61,140 bases of DNA from Acidimicrobiales bacterium (GCA_025456085.1 JALOLF010000017.1:1-61140); one strand, 5' to 3'; shown: positions 1-8,488, counted from the stretch's first letter. Notes: generated by a model from the letters alone, not told the origin. A program made the numbers and translations.

Positions 1-426
1 GCTCGGGTCGGGCCGGGTGCGCCACGGGTCGCTCTCGTGGCCCCGCACGTAGTCCCAGGCGGTGAAGTCGGTGTGGTAGTTCTCGCCGCCCACCTCGAAC
101 AGGTGCGGATGGTCCGACACCAGCATGGTGGTCACGCCGGCGCGCCGCAGCGGGTACGTGATGGCGTCCTCCCACACCTCGATCGAACCCCACGGCTTCC
201 ACAGGAAGTCGAGCGCGCCGCAGAGCAGGTCGTGGCGGGCGGGGATGCACGGCAGCGAGCCGGCCAGATGCCGGTCGAAGCGCACCGCGGTCGCCGCGAA
301 GCGGTCGAGGTTGGGCGTGTCGAACTCGGTGCCGCCGTAGCAGCCGAGCAGGTGGCGGTTGAGGCTGTCGAGCAGCACGACCACGGCACTGCGCGGCCCC
401 TCGACGGTGGTGGGCTCGTCGGACAC
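1..426 (-). CDS. Sulfatase family protein, N-terminal part (runs off left edge)
   Basis: Hydrolysis of a sulfate ester is the family role; the substrate is unknown. The first 142 residues are present and the C-terminal part lies outside the window. Near the start is the metal-site strand VVVLLDSLNRHLLGCYGG, and residues 60-64 read CIPAR, which fits the C-x-P-x-R signature whose Cys becomes formylglycine in sulfatases. A Cys type implies a formylglycine-generating enzyme elsewhere. A GTG start at 426 is chosen because GGGGAGG lies about 9 bases upstream. The gene is divergent from the small gene at 511. A phosphodiesterase of the same fold is less likely given the intact CxPxR. Confidence 0.8.
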   Translation of the reverse strand, partial: MSDEPTTVEGPRSAVVVLLDSLNRHLLGCYGGTEFDTPNLDRFAATAVRFDRHLAGSLPCIPARHDLLCGALDFLWKPWGSIEVWEDAITYPLRRAGVTTMLVSDHPHLFEVGGENYHTDFTAWDYVRGHESDPWRTRPDPS

Positions 427-510
427 GCCGCCATCCTCCCCGATCCGGGGCCGCCGCGTGTGCCCGGCGGGGTGGGGGAGCGGTAGCGTGCCGCGGGCGA
501 AAGGAGAGCC

Positions 511-861
511 ATGTACGTGCTGCTCGACCTCCAGACCCGCACCGCCGCCCTCGAGGAGGCCGCCGACACCCACCGCCTCCTGGTGAACGCCGTCCACAGC
601 GCCGACCGGACGCTGGCCGAGCAGGTGCTCACCGCCGAGGGCGCCGGCCATCTCGACGCCAACGACGAGAACGGCGACCACGCCTGGATCTCGGTCTCCT
701 GGCTGCGCGAAGCCGCCATCCGCCATGCGGTGAGCACCTCCTGGGAGGACCACACCGCCAAGCTGTTCGAGCGGGCCGCCAAGCACGGCGACCTGAGCGA
801 CGACCGCCAGCACATCCGCGTCGACATCGAGTGGATGGCCGAGCACGGCCTCACCGATTGA
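511..861 (+). CDS. Hypothetical protein, 116 aa, acidic and soluble
   Basis: Not recognised. The ATG follows a clear Shine-Dalgarno (AAAGGAGAG). There is no signal peptide or membrane segment. The sequence looks alpha-helical, with an acidic centre (HLDANDENGDHAWISV) followed by a Trp/His-containing helix (WLREAAIRHAV) and a C-terminal stretch rich in Asp and Arg. It stands alone between a divergent sulfatase and an acyl-CoA ligase with its own promoter. Codon use matches its neighbours, so I treat it as a real gene of unknown role. Confidence 0.65.
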   Translation: MYVLLDLQTRTAALEEAADTHRLLVNAVHSADRTLAEQVLTAEGAGHLDANDENGDHAWISVSWLREAAIRHAVSTSWEDHTAKLFERAAKHGDLSDDRQHIRVDIEWMAEHGLTD

Positions 862-911
862 GCCGACCGGGCGGCGTGGTGGCGGCGACGGCCGGCCGTC
901 GCCGTTCGGCC

Positions 912-934
912 TAAGCTGACGACCTGTCAGGAAC
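912..934 (+). promoter_or_regulatory. Promoter with operator-like inverted repeat upstream of acyl-CoA ligase
   Basis: TAAGCT at 912-917 fits the actinobacterial -10 pattern TAnnnT. It overlaps CTGACGACCTGTCAGGAAC (916-934), which contains the perfect inverted repeat CTGAC-5-GTCAG. Nearly the same sequence precedes the SDR at 5212. The position over the predicted transcription start suggests a repressor site, TetR-type by size (inference). Confidence 0.5.
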
Positions 935-983
935 GGGTGTCCGGCGCCGTCGTGGAGCACCCGTGGGGGACCGAGGAGGCAGG

Positions 984-2531
984 ATGCTCGAGGGTGCCAC
1001 GCTGTGGGAGTTGCTGGAGGCGCGCGTCGCGGCGACGCCCGACGACCACATGGCCGTCGACGAGACCGGACGGACGCTGACCTTCGCCGAGTTCCGGGCC
1101 CGGGCCGAGCGCACGGCCGCGGCGCTGGCCGAGCGGGGCATCGGGTCGGGCGACGTCGTCACCTGGCAGCTGCCCACCTGGCTGGAGTCGATGGTGCTCG
1201 TCGCCGCCGTCTCCCGCCTCGACGCGGTGCAGAACCCCATCCTGCACATCTTCCGGGAGCGGGAGGTCGGGTTCTGCGTGCGCCAGGCGGGGGCGAAGCT
1301 GCTCGTCGTGCCCCCGACGTTCGCCAACTTCGACTTCGCGACCATGGCCCGAGGCATCGCCGACGAGGTCGGCGGGGTCGACGTGCTGACGTGCGACCGC
1401 GCCCTGCCCGAGGCCGACCCGGCGGGCCTGCCCTCGGCGCCGACCAGCGGCGACGCCGTGCGCTGGCTCTTCTACACCTCGGGCACGACCGCCGACCCCA
1501 AGGGCGCCCAGCACACCGACCGGACCATCCACGCCGTGGCCAGGGGCATGGCCGAGCGGCTCGAGGTGACCGCGGCGGACCGCAACGCCCTCGCCTTCCC
1601 CTTCCCCCACATCGGGGGCATCACGTGGCTGTTCACCAGCCTCATGACCGGTTGCCGCAACATCCTGTTCCAGGCCTTCGTGCCCGACGTGGTGGTCGAC
1701 GTGCTGGGTCGCGAGGGGGTCACCCTGGCCGGCTCGGGCACCGTGTTCCACCAGGTGTACCTGGCCGCGGCGAGGGGTGCCGCGGCGCCCGTCTTCCCCG
1801 AGGTGCGGGGCTTCCCCGGCGGTGGCGCTCCCAAGCCACCGGCCCTGCACGCGGAGATGAAGGAAGCCTTCCCGGGCTCGGCGGGCATCCTGTCGGGCTA
1901 TGGGCTCACCGAGGCCCCCATCCTGACGATGGCCTCGATCCACGATTCCGACGACGACCTGGCCCACACCGAGGGCTCGCCCATGCCGGGCGTGGAGCTG
2001 AAGCTGGTGAAGACCGACGGCACCATCGCCGCGGTGGGCGAGGAGGGCGAGGTGCGGGCCAAGGCCCCGCAGCTCATGAAGGGGTACCTCGACGCCGCGC
2101 TCGACGCCGAGGCCTTCGACGAGGAGGGCTACTTCCGCACCGGCGACCTGGGCGTGCTCAACGAGCGCGACATGCTGGCCATCACGGGCCGGCTCAAGGA
2201 CATCATCATCCGCAAGGGCGAGAACGTCTCGGCCAAGGAGGTCGAGGACCACCTCTACCGGCACCCCAAGGTGGCCGACGTGGCGGTCATCGGCGTGCCC
2301 GACCCGAGCTCGGGAGAACGGGTGTGCGCCGTGGTGTCCACCGCACCGGGTGAGGAGCCGCTCGGCTTCGACGAGATGGTCGTCTTCCTGAAGGCCGAGG
2401 GGCTCATGGTGCAGAAGGTTCCCGAGCAGCTCGAGGTCGTCGAGGTGGTGCCCCGCAACCAGGCCGGCAAGATCCTCAAGAACGACCTGCGCGACCGCTA
2501 CAAGGACTCCGAGCCGACCCGCAAGGGGTGA
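984..2531 (+). CDS. Acyl-CoA synthetase / AMP-dependent ligase (FadD-type)
   Basis: Activates a carboxylic acid to its acyl-CoA through an acyl-adenylate; cytosolic. The protein is about 515 aa, a normal length. Visible family motifs are the P-loop FYTSGTTADPKG (about residue 163), YGLTEAP (about 306), the hinge region GRLKDIIIRKGENVSAKEVE (about 402) and the C-terminal NQAGKILK with the adenylation Lys (about 495). The ATG at 984 is preferred over an in-frame GTG at 963 because GAGGAGG lies just before it. The acid substrate cannot be read from sequence. A promoter with an operator-like repeat shared with the SDR at 5212 lies at 912-934, so the two genes may be co-regulated. Confidence 0.9.
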   Translation: MLEGATLWELLEARVAATPDDHMAVDETGRTLTFAEFRARAERTAAALAERGIGSGDVVTWQLPTWLESMVLVAAVSRLDAVQNPILHIFREREVGFCVRQAGAKLLVVPPTFANFDFATMARGIADEVGGVDVLTCDRALPEADPAGLPSAPTSGDAVRWLFYTSGTTADPKGAQHTDRTIHAVARGMAERLEVTAADRNALAFPFPHIGGITWLFTSLMTGCRNILFQAFVPDVVVDVLGREGVTLAGSGTVFHQVYLAAARGAAAPVFPEVRGFPGGGAPKPPALHAEMKEAFPGSAGILSGYGLTEAPILTMASIHDSDDDLAHTEGSPMPGVELKLVKTDGTIAAVGEEGEVRAKAPQLMKGYLDAALDAEAFDEEGYFRTGDLGVLNERDMLAITGRLKDIIIRKGENVSAKEVEDHLYRHPKVADVAVIGVPDPSSGERVCAVVSTAPGEEPLGFDEMVVFLKAEGLMVQKVPEQLEVVEVVPRNQAGKILKNDLRDRYKDSEPTRKG

Positions 2532-2539
2532 GTGCGGTC

Positions 2540-2561
2540 CTGCGGCGCGGCGGCCGCAGGG
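2540..2561. terminator. Bidirectional terminator hairpin between convergent genes
   Basis: A perfect 8-bp stem (CCTGCGGC / GCCGCAGG) with a 6-base loop fills most of the 40-base gap between the converging stops at 2531 and 2572. There is no U-tract on either side, as is common in GC-rich actinobacteria. Confidence 0.55.
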
Positions 2562-2571
2562 CACACGTCGC

Positions 2572-3294
2572 TCAGCGGGCCACGATCACGACGACGCGGT
2601 AGCTGCCGCCGGTGCCCGCCACCCCGATGCCGATGTGGGAGTAGTCGCCCGAGGTCTGCCCCAGCAGCTGCGGGCTCGACGCCAGGTCCGCGACCGAGAC
2701 GCCACCCGAGCCCTCCTGGAAGGCCTGGTTCACATAGCTCCAGTTCACGGTCAGGTTCCCCAGGATGTTCGGGTCCTGCGTCTGGCCGCTCTGGGCCATC
2801 GAGCGCGCCTTGTTGACCAGCTCCGCCTCGGGGGTGATGCCACCGCGGTAGCCGACCACCGCGCTGTAGACGGTCTGCTCGTCGGGGCTGAGTGACGAGG
2901 GGTCGACGGGGGAGGGCTGCACACCGGCGGACACGGTCGGCGGCGTACCGATGGTGACCGGCGGGGACGTCTGGGGCGGGACGGTCTGCGGCGGTGCGGT
3001 GGACGCGGTGGTGGGGGCGGTCTCCGGCGGTGCCGTCGTGTCGGTCGAGGCGGTGGTCTCCTCCGGGAGGAGGTCGTCGATGGCGCGACCGGCGTCGAGG
3101 CCGTCGAGCGATCCGCCCTCGCCGGCGTCGGCGGTGTCCACGGAGTCGCCGGTGGCCACCTGATCGTCGGCGTCGTCACCGCCGCCGCTGCACGCCGCGC
3201 TCAGCAACGCCAGCACCAGGGCCAGCGCCGGGACGAGGCCCGCCGTAGCCTTCACCGGTCGTGGCCTGCGATGGTCGGCAGGGAGGGTGGCCAT
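2572..3294 (-). CDS. Secreted lipoprotein with Thr/Pro-rich linker and small C-terminal domain
   Basis: A 240-aa protein. The N-terminus has a basic region, a hydrophobic stretch and a lipobox ending LLSAAC, so it should be lipid-anchored outside the membrane. An acidic segment and a Thr/Pro/Ala-rich linker (about residues 75-115) follow, then a domain of about 110 residues beginning SLSPDEQTVYSAVVGYRGG and ending with SHIGIGVAGTGGSYRVVVIV. The helix ELVNKARSMAQSG and the final Gly-rich strand vaguely recall CAP/SCP domains, but no CAP His/Glu site is evident, so I do not assign a function. It converges on the ligase gene. Confidence 0.7.
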   Translation of the reverse strand: MATLPADHRRPRPVKATAGLVPALALVLALLSAACSGGGDDADDQVATGDSVDTADAGEGGSLDGLDAGRAIDDLLPEETTASTDTTAPPETAPTTASTAPPQTVPPQTSPPVTIGTPPTVSAGVQPSPVDPSSLSPDEQTVYSAVVGYRGGITPEAELVNKARSMAQSGQTQDPNILGNLTVNWSYVNQAFQEGSGGVSVADLASSPQLLGQTSGDYSHIGIGVAGTGGSYRVVVIVAR

Positions 3295-3377
3295 GGCGTG
3301 GACTCCGTGGGCGGCGGCTGTCGGCCGGGCCACCGTAGCCGCGCCCGTGGCCCCCGCAGGTTCAGGGCCGACGCGGG

Positions 3378-5036
3378 TCAGGGGGTGGGGGCGGCCTGCT
3401 CGCTCGGGGTGCCGAGCACGCTGGGCGGGGTGTTGGACGCCGAGCCCGGCGCCAGGTCGTAGCGATCGCGCACGCCGCTGCCGGCGCACGCCCCGCCGTC
3501 GGTGCCCGAGCGCTCGGCGAGGGTGTCGTCGAGCAGGGGGCTGGCACCCGAGAACATGCCCCACGGGCTCTCGCAGCCCGGCACGATCCACACGTGGTTC
3601 ATCCAGCCGCCGGTGCCGCCCGCCTTGCGGCCACCGATGGCGGCGCACTCCTCGGCCGTGGTGGTCGAGTCGCCGATCACGCCCCCGGCGCCGATGCACA
3701 GCCCCACGTGGCGGTGGAAGTGGTCGTTCGGCCCGGTGAAGCCCTGCGTCGGCTCCAGATCGCTGTTGTGGATCAGGTAGTAGGAGAGGCCCACCATCGC
3801 AGCGTCGGGACCGTCGCCGTCGTAGAGCAGCATCTCGGGTTCGTCGATGTCGAACGTGCCGTCCACGATGGAGAACTTCATGTAGTGGGCGGCGATGCCG
3901 GCCACGTAGGGCGTGACCCGGAACCAGCCGGCAGCCGTGGCGTCGGCGGCGGTGGGGTACCGCAGGGCGACCTCTCGGGCCCTGGTCAGCTCCGCCGCCA
4001 GCTGGTCGCACTGGGCCTGGTCGGTCATGGCCACCCAGGGCTGGGGGCCGAGGTGACCGCCGTGGCCGCCGTTGTCGTCGGGCGCTCCGCTCGAGGAGGT
4101 GGCGTGGGCCTGGGAGGAGTACGTGGGCAGCCAGCGCAGCCAGTTGTCGTACACGTCGTCGCTCACGTCGGAGAGGGCCACCACGACCTGGGCGTCCTTG
4201 ACCTCGCCGCCCTCCTGCGCGGTGGCGGCGATGAGCGCGTCGAGCTCGGGCGAGCCCTGGATGGGCGTCGTGGTCGACGGCGTGGCCGCGGCGGGGGCGG
4301 TGGTCGAGTGGTCGTGGCCGTCGGTGCCGGTCGTCGCCGTGGCGCCATGGGACGAGCCGCCGATGACGTCGACGCCGGCGATGGCCGTCTCCTCCCAGTA
4401 GGCCGCGGGGTTGAAGCCGAGGTCGCAGCGGTCGGCTGCGACGGCGACCGTCGTGGCGTCGGCGCCCGTGCCGTGGTCGTGGGCGTCGGCGCTCTCGCCG
4501 TGGCCGTGGTCCCGCGTGCTCGGCGCGGCCAGGGCGAGCGAGGTGGCCACCAGGGCCATGCCGGCCAGCGCCGAGGCCAGCACGACCCCCGCCTGGCCCA
4601 GCCTGCGACCCAGGTTGGGATTGGCCAGCAGCGCCGCGGATGCCACCACCAGCACGGCCTCCATGCCGGTGGCGAGCAGGTCGATGCTGCTCACCGACTC
4701 CGCCTCGCCGGAGTGGGCGCCGACGGGCAGCCCGACGGTGCGGCTCCACACCCAGAGCCCGATGACGGCGAGGTTGCCCAGGATCCCGGCCTGCAGCAGC
4801 CGGCGGGACGGCCGGAGCACGACGGCTCCGGCGAAGGCGAGCTGGGCCCATCCCGTGACGGCGAACCCGATGCCCTCGACCGTGGACTCGCCGGCGTGAC
4901 CGGGGACCATCGCCAGGTGGATCACGCCGGCGGCGGCCGACAGGGTGGCGAGCAGGCCGCGAGCGGCGCCGCCGATGGTGGCCTCGTCCGTGAGCCCGGT
5001 GGCGGACTCGGGCGCGGCAGCGGTCTGTGCGTCCAT
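3378..5036 (-). CDS. Multi-pass membrane protein with large His-rich extracytoplasmic domain, unknown function
   Basis: A 552-aa protein. About 180 N-terminal residues form four or five membrane helices, including GVIHLAMVPGHAGE, a motif frequent in actinobacterial membrane proteins. A His/Asp-rich linker follows (DHGHGESADAHDHG and GTDGHDHS). The soluble part carries conserved-looking motifs HYMKF, DHFHRHVGLC, WMNHVWIVPGCESPWG and several Cys. The density of His and Cys suggests metal binding (inference). I do not know a named function. It may form an extracytoplasmic pair with the lipoprotein gene that follows it on the same strand, 83 bases downstream. Confidence 0.7.
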   Translation of the reverse strand: MDAQTAAAPESATGLTDEATIGGAARGLLATLSAAAGVIHLAMVPGHAGESTVEGIGFAVTGWAQLAFAGAVVLRPSRRLLQAGILGNLAVIGLWVWSRTVGLPVGAHSGEAESVSSIDLLATGMEAVLVVASAALLANPNLGRRLGQAGVVLASALAGMALVATSLALAAPSTRDHGHGESADAHDHGTGADATTVAVAADRCDLGFNPAAYWEETAIAGVDVIGGSSHGATATTGTDGHDHSTTAPAAATPSTTTPIQGSPELDALIAATAQEGGEVKDAQVVVALSDVSDDVYDNWLRWLPTYSSQAHATSSSGAPDDNGGHGGHLGPQPWVAMTDQAQCDQLAAELTRAREVALRYPTAADATAAGWFRVTPYVAGIAAHYMKFSIVDGTFDIDEPEMLLYDGDGPDAAMVGLSYYLIHNSDLEPTQGFTGPNDHFHRHVGLCIGAGGVIGDSTTTAEECAAIGGRKAGGTGGWMNHVWIVPGCESPWGMFSGASPLLDDTLAERSGTDGGACAGSGVRDRYDLAPGSASNTPPSVLGTPSEQAAPTP

Positions 5037-5166
5037 GGTTGGGCGCTCCCCCTCGTCAAGACAGCGGTCGGATCAGTCTCGGGCATTTCCGCTCCCGGTG
5101 CAAGGAGCCGTGGCGTCGGGCGGTCGCGACGCCGGTGCTCGTTCGCCCCGGCGAAGGTCGGCTGGG

Positions 5167-5191
5167 TACTATCTGACGACTCATCAGGAAC
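5167..5191 (+). promoter_or_regulatory. Promoter and operator-like site upstream of SDR, matching the one at 912
   Basis: TACTAT (5167-5172) fits TAnnnT and is directly followed by CTGACGACTCATCAGGAAC (5173-5191). This differs from the sequence at 916-934 at only three central positions. The outer arms CTGA...TCAG are inverted repeats. Confidence 0.5.
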
Positions 5192-5211
5192 CGACGGAGG
5201 AGAACGCCGAC

Positions 5212-6123
5212 ATGGGTTTGCTCGACGGCAGGGTGGCGATCGTGACGGGTGCGGGCCACGGCATCGGCCGGGGGCATGCGCTGGAGCTGGCCAAGGAGGG
5301 CGCCACCGTCCTCGTCAACGACCTGGGCACGTCGCTCAAGGGCGAGGGTCAGGGCCGCGACGCCGACCTCACGGTGAACCTCATCCGCGAACGGGGCGGC
5401 ACCGCCGAGGCCAACTACGAGGACGTCGCCGACTTCGAGGGGGCCGGTCGCATGGTCGCCCAGGCGGTCGACTCGTTCGGGCGGCTCGACATCCTCGTCA
5501 ACAACGCCGGCATCGCCCGCGACGCCACCATCTGGGGCATGGGCGAGTCCGACTGGGACTCGGTCATCCGCGTGCACCTCAAGGGCACCTTCGCGCCGAC
5601 CCACCACGCCGTGAGCCACTGGCGGGCGCTCAGCAAGGCCGGCCAGGACGTCTCCACGGGCCGCATCGTCAACACCACCTCCGGCGCGGGTCTGGTGGGC
5701 AACTTCGGCCAGGCCAACTACACCGCGGCCAAGGCCGGCATCGCGGCGTTCACCATGACGGTGAGCCTCGAGGTGTTCAGCATGGGGGTCACCTGCAACG
5801 CCATCGGCCCGGCCGGCGCCACGCGGATGGCCGCCTCGATCCCCGGCGCGGGCATCGAGGCCCGTGAGCCCGACGAGTTCGAGGAGTGGGATCCCATGGA
5901 CCCGTCGCTCAGCTCGCCGGTCGTGGCGTGGCTCGCCAGCGACAAGGCCGCCCATGTGACGGGCCAGGTGATCCGGGCGGTCAAGGACGAGATCGTGCTC
6001 ATGCAGCCCTGGAGCAACGGGCCGACCATCCGCAAGGCGGGCAGGCGCTGGGAGGCCAAGGAGCTCACGGCCCTCATGAACGCCGACGTGTTCGGCTCCC
6101 GCGCGCCCGGGCTGCGGTACTGA
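5212..6123 (+). CDS. SDR family 3-hydroxyacyl-CoA dehydrogenase-like protein (HSD17B4/MFE-2 type)
   Basis: NAD(P)-dependent oxidation of a hydroxyacyl-CoA or alcohol; cytosolic. The protein is 303 aa. It has the cofactor loop TGAGHGIG near residue 12, the LVNDLG segment typical of the MFE-2/FabG-like group, NNAG, the catalytic Ser region NTTSGAG and YTAAKAG with the Tyr/Lys pair. The C-terminal extension after the Rossmann fold is longer than in small FabG proteins and matches peroxisomal-type (3R)-hydroxyacyl-CoA dehydrogenases. The ATG follows GGAGGAG. Its promoter element is shared with the acyl-CoA ligase at 984, which supports a joint role in acyl-CoA oxidation. Confidence 0.85.
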   Translation: MGLLDGRVAIVTGAGHGIGRGHALELAKEGATVLVNDLGTSLKGEGQGRDADLTVNLIRERGGTAEANYEDVADFEGAGRMVAQAVDSFGRLDILVNNAGIARDATIWGMGESDWDSVIRVHLKGTFAPTHHAVSHWRALSKAGQDVSTGRIVNTTSGAGLVGNFGQANYTAAKAGIAAFTMTVSLEVFSMGVTCNAIGPAGATRMAASIPGAGIEAREPDEFEEWDPMDPSLSSPVVAWLASDKAAHVTGQVIRAVKDEIVLMQPWSNGPTIRKAGRRWEAKELTALMNADVFGSRAPGLRY

Positions 6124-6152
6124 GCCACGTCCGCGACGCCGGGGCGGACCGG

Positions 6153-7067
6153 GTGACCGGCGACGCCGTCGAGCTCCGACGCTGTCCGTCCTGCCCGCTG
6201 CACAGCGCGTTCGTCGTGGTCGACGAGGTGCGGCCCTACGGCGGCGAGCCGGTGCGCTCGGACGGTTCGCCGGCCGACGCCCCGGCGGCGCCGCTCGCGG
6301 CCCGCTGTCCGGCGTGTGGTGCCGCCGCGCCGCTCGGCGCGTGGGACGTCCTGCGCACCGGCACCGCCGAGGAGCTGCTGCGCCACCACCCGCCCGAGGC
6401 CGACACGGGGGCCACGGCACACCTCGTCGCAGCCGCGGCGCTGGAGGCGGAGGCGGGGTCGGCCCGGGCGACGACCGAGCCGTGGTTGCTGCGCGTCCGG
6501 GCCTGGCAGCTCGACGCCGCGACGTTCGAGGAGGCGCCGCCGCCGCCGGTGCACCCCCGTGCACCCGACGGCGAGCAGGCCGCGAACCTGGCCCGGGTGG
6601 CCGCGGGGCCGGCCGGCGCCGTCGACTGGTCGCCGGCGGTGGTGGCCGTGGTGCGTGCCGAGGCGGCGCGACAGCTCGGGAGCTGGGACGAGGCCCGCCA
6701 GCGCCTCGACGAGGCGGTCCAGGTGCTGCCGCTCGAGCAGGCCGATGTTCCCCGCTGGGTGATCGAGGAGCTGCAGGGCCTGGTGCGGGTCCACGACGGG
6801 GCGCCCCGGCAGCTGCCGGTCGGATTGCCGGACGTGCCGGCCGTGCCCGTGGCCTGGCGGCCCCGACGTCGGGTCGAGTCGGGGTCGACCCCGGCGCCGC
6901 CGACGGCGGCCGCACGCACCCGGGTGCTGGCTCCCGACCGCGGCTCCCTCGCGCCGCCCACCCCGCAGCAGGCCCGCCGCTGGAAGCGGCTGAGCATCGC
7001 CAACGTGGTCGCCGTGGCCGTGGTGCTGCTGGTGACGCTGGGGATACTCGTCTGGCTCTCCACCTGA
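6153..7067 (+). CDS. Zinc-ribbon, tail-anchored protein of unknown function
   Basis: Starts with a GTG 29 bases after the SDR and has 304 aa. The N-terminus carries two CxxC knuckles (CPSC near residue 10 and CPAC near 57), as in treble-clef or ribbon zinc sites. An Ala/Glu-rich helical middle follows, including ARQLGSWDEARQRLDEAVQV, which resembles one TPR-like helix pair. Next comes a Pro/Arg-rich linker. The last about 22 residues form a single hydrophobic helix (IANVVAVAVVLLVTLGILVW), so the protein should be cytosolic and tail-anchored. No enzyme motif is visible and the function is unknown. Confidence 0.65.
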   Translation: MTGDAVELRRCPSCPLHSAFVVVDEVRPYGGEPVRSDGSPADAPAAPLAARCPACGAAAPLGAWDVLRTGTAEELLRHHPPEADTGATAHLVAAAALEAEAGSARATTEPWLLRVRAWQLDAATFEEAPPPPVHPRAPDGEQAANLARVAAGPAGAVDWSPAVVAVVRAEAARQLGSWDEARQRLDEAVQVLPLEQADVPRWVIEELQGLVRVHDGAPRQLPVGLPDVPAVPVAWRPRRRVESGSTPAPPTAAARTRVLAPDRGSLAPPTPQQARRWKRLSIANVVAVAVVLLVTLGILVWLST

Positions 7068-7130
7068 CGGGTGGTGCGGGTGCGTCCGCACCCTTCGGCC
7101 GATGGCCGGTCACGGAGGTAGAACCTGGAC

Positions 7131-8462
7131 ATGGCGACGGAATCGGTCGGAGAGCTCCTGGGTCGGTGCGTCCGGGCGCTGGGTGCGCGTCGGGTCTTCG
7201 GCGCACCCGGTGGCGGCGTGGCGGCCGTGCCGGGGCTGCCGCACGTGCACGTGGAGGAGCCCGCCGTCGCCTCGCTGCTCGCCGACGCGGACGGTCGCCT
7301 CGGGCCGGGACCCGGTCTGGCGTTGCTGCCCGGGCGGCGGCTGCGGATCACCTCGGACCCGGGGGCCGAGGCGATGCCGGTCCGGGTGCAGCACCCGGCC
7401 GCCCTCGCCGAGCTCGTGGCCGACTGGGCGATGGGCGAGGTGTTCGCCGCCGTGGAGCTCGAGCTGGCCCTGGACCTCGACGAGCCCGTCTCGGGGCTCG
7501 GCCCGCTCACCTACGGTCGACCCGCCCCGTCGACCCTGTCGAGGGACCTGCAGGGCAGCCGCATCGTCGTGCTGGCCGGTCCCGGCGTGGTGCGCCACGG
7601 AACGGTCGGCGCGTTGGGTGTGCTCGCCGACCGGGCGGGCGCCGGTGTGGTCAACACCTGGGGCGCCAAGGGGGTCTTCCGGTGGGACGACCCACGCCAC
7701 CACGGCACCGCCGGCCTGCAGGCCCGGGACTTCGAGCTGGCGGGCCTGACCGAGGCCGACCTGGTGATCGCCACGGGCGTCGACGAGCTGGAGGCACAAC
7801 CCCGCTTCTGGGCCGCCCTGGCGCCGCTGCTCGACGTCCACCCCCTCGACCTCGACGCGCTGACCTGGACCTGGGAGGGGACGCGTGCCATCCCGGAGCC
7901 GCCCGAGCTCTACCACCGACTGCGTGACGCGCTGGCCCCGGCCTACGCCAGCGACGACGTCCCCCTGGCGCCGCCACGGGTGGCGGCCGAGCTGTCCGCG
8001 CTGCGTCCCCCGGGAGGGCTCGTCGCGGCCGATCCCGGCCGGGCCGGGTTCTGGGTCGCCCGGACGCTGCCCACCACCGAGGTGGGCAGCGTGGTCGTGC
8101 CCGCCACGCGCGCGCCCGGCATCGGCCTCGCCGCTGCGGTCGTCGCCGCGCTCGACGGTCGTCGCGCCATCGCCGTCGTGGACGATCCCGGTCACCCTGT
8201 CATCGGCCATCTCGTGGAGTTGGCGCTGCACTGGGCCGTCGACGTCGTGGTGGAGGTGTGGTCGCCCACGCCCTCGCCGCTGCCCGGTCCGGTGCCCGTC
8301 GTCACCGACGCCGACGGGCACCGGGCGATGCTGGCCGAGGCGCTGTCGCAGCCCGGACTGCAGCTGCTCGAGGTTCCCGTGGCGCTCGACCACCTCGACG
8401 CGGTGGTGGACGTCGCCGGTGCGGTCGTCGCCTGGGGCGGGCTCGACGGGACGGACCGCTGA
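7131..8462 (+). CDS. ThDP-dependent enzyme homologue (acetolactate synthase fold), degenerate
   Basis: A 443-aa protein laid out like a shortened ThDP enzyme: an N-terminal Pyr-like region beginning VGELLGRCVRALGARRVFGAPGG, a central domain with VLAGPGVV, NTWGAKG and ADLVIATGVDELE, and a C-terminal region with ATRAPGIGLAAAVVAAL. In active family members the last part contains the GDG...N motif that binds Mg-ThDP. Here the position reads AIAVVDDPGHPVIGHLVELAL, with no GDG and no clear Asn. The usual catalytic Glu of the Pyr domain is also not obvious. It is therefore probably inactive or repurposed. The intact frame and native composition argue against a decaying pseudogene. Confidence 0.6.
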   Translation: MATESVGELLGRCVRALGARRVFGAPGGGVAAVPGLPHVHVEEPAVASLLADADGRLGPGPGLALLPGRRLRITSDPGAEAMPVRVQHPAALAELVADWAMGEVFAAVELELALDLDEPVSGLGPLTYGRPAPSTLSRDLQGSRIVVLAGPGVVRHGTVGALGVLADRAGAGVVNTWGAKGVFRWDDPRHHGTAGLQARDFELAGLTEADLVIATGVDELEAQPRFWAALAPLLDVHPLDLDALTWTWEGTRAIPEPPELYHRLRDALAPAYASDDVPLAPPRVAAELSALRPPGGLVAADPGRAGFWVARTLPTTEVGSVVVPATRAPGIGLAAAVVAALDGRRAIAVVDDPGHPVIGHLVELALHWAVDVVVEVWSPTPSPLPGPVPVVTDADGHRAMLAEALSQPGLQLLEVPVALDHLDAVVDVAGAVVAWGGLDGTDR

Positions 8463-8488
8463 GCGCTCGGAGCCACCCGCCCCGGAAC

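Noticed and set aside
132..854. A 240-residue open frame on the minus strand
   Set aside because: It is a shadow of the sulfatase and of the 511-861 gene; its product is Arg/Ser/Ala-rich without domain motifs, while the sulfatase frame carries CIPAR.
927..2564. Long open frame antisense to the acyl-CoA ligase
   Set aside because: High G+C content leaves antisense frames open; the sense strand holds all ligase motifs. The same holds for the long antisense frames at 7110-10136 and 15160-17802.
7121..7133. TAGAACCTGGAC before the ThDP-like gene as a third KstR-like box
   Set aside because: The second half-site GTT is absent; it more likely represents only a weak -10 (TAGAAC) 6 bases before the ATG.
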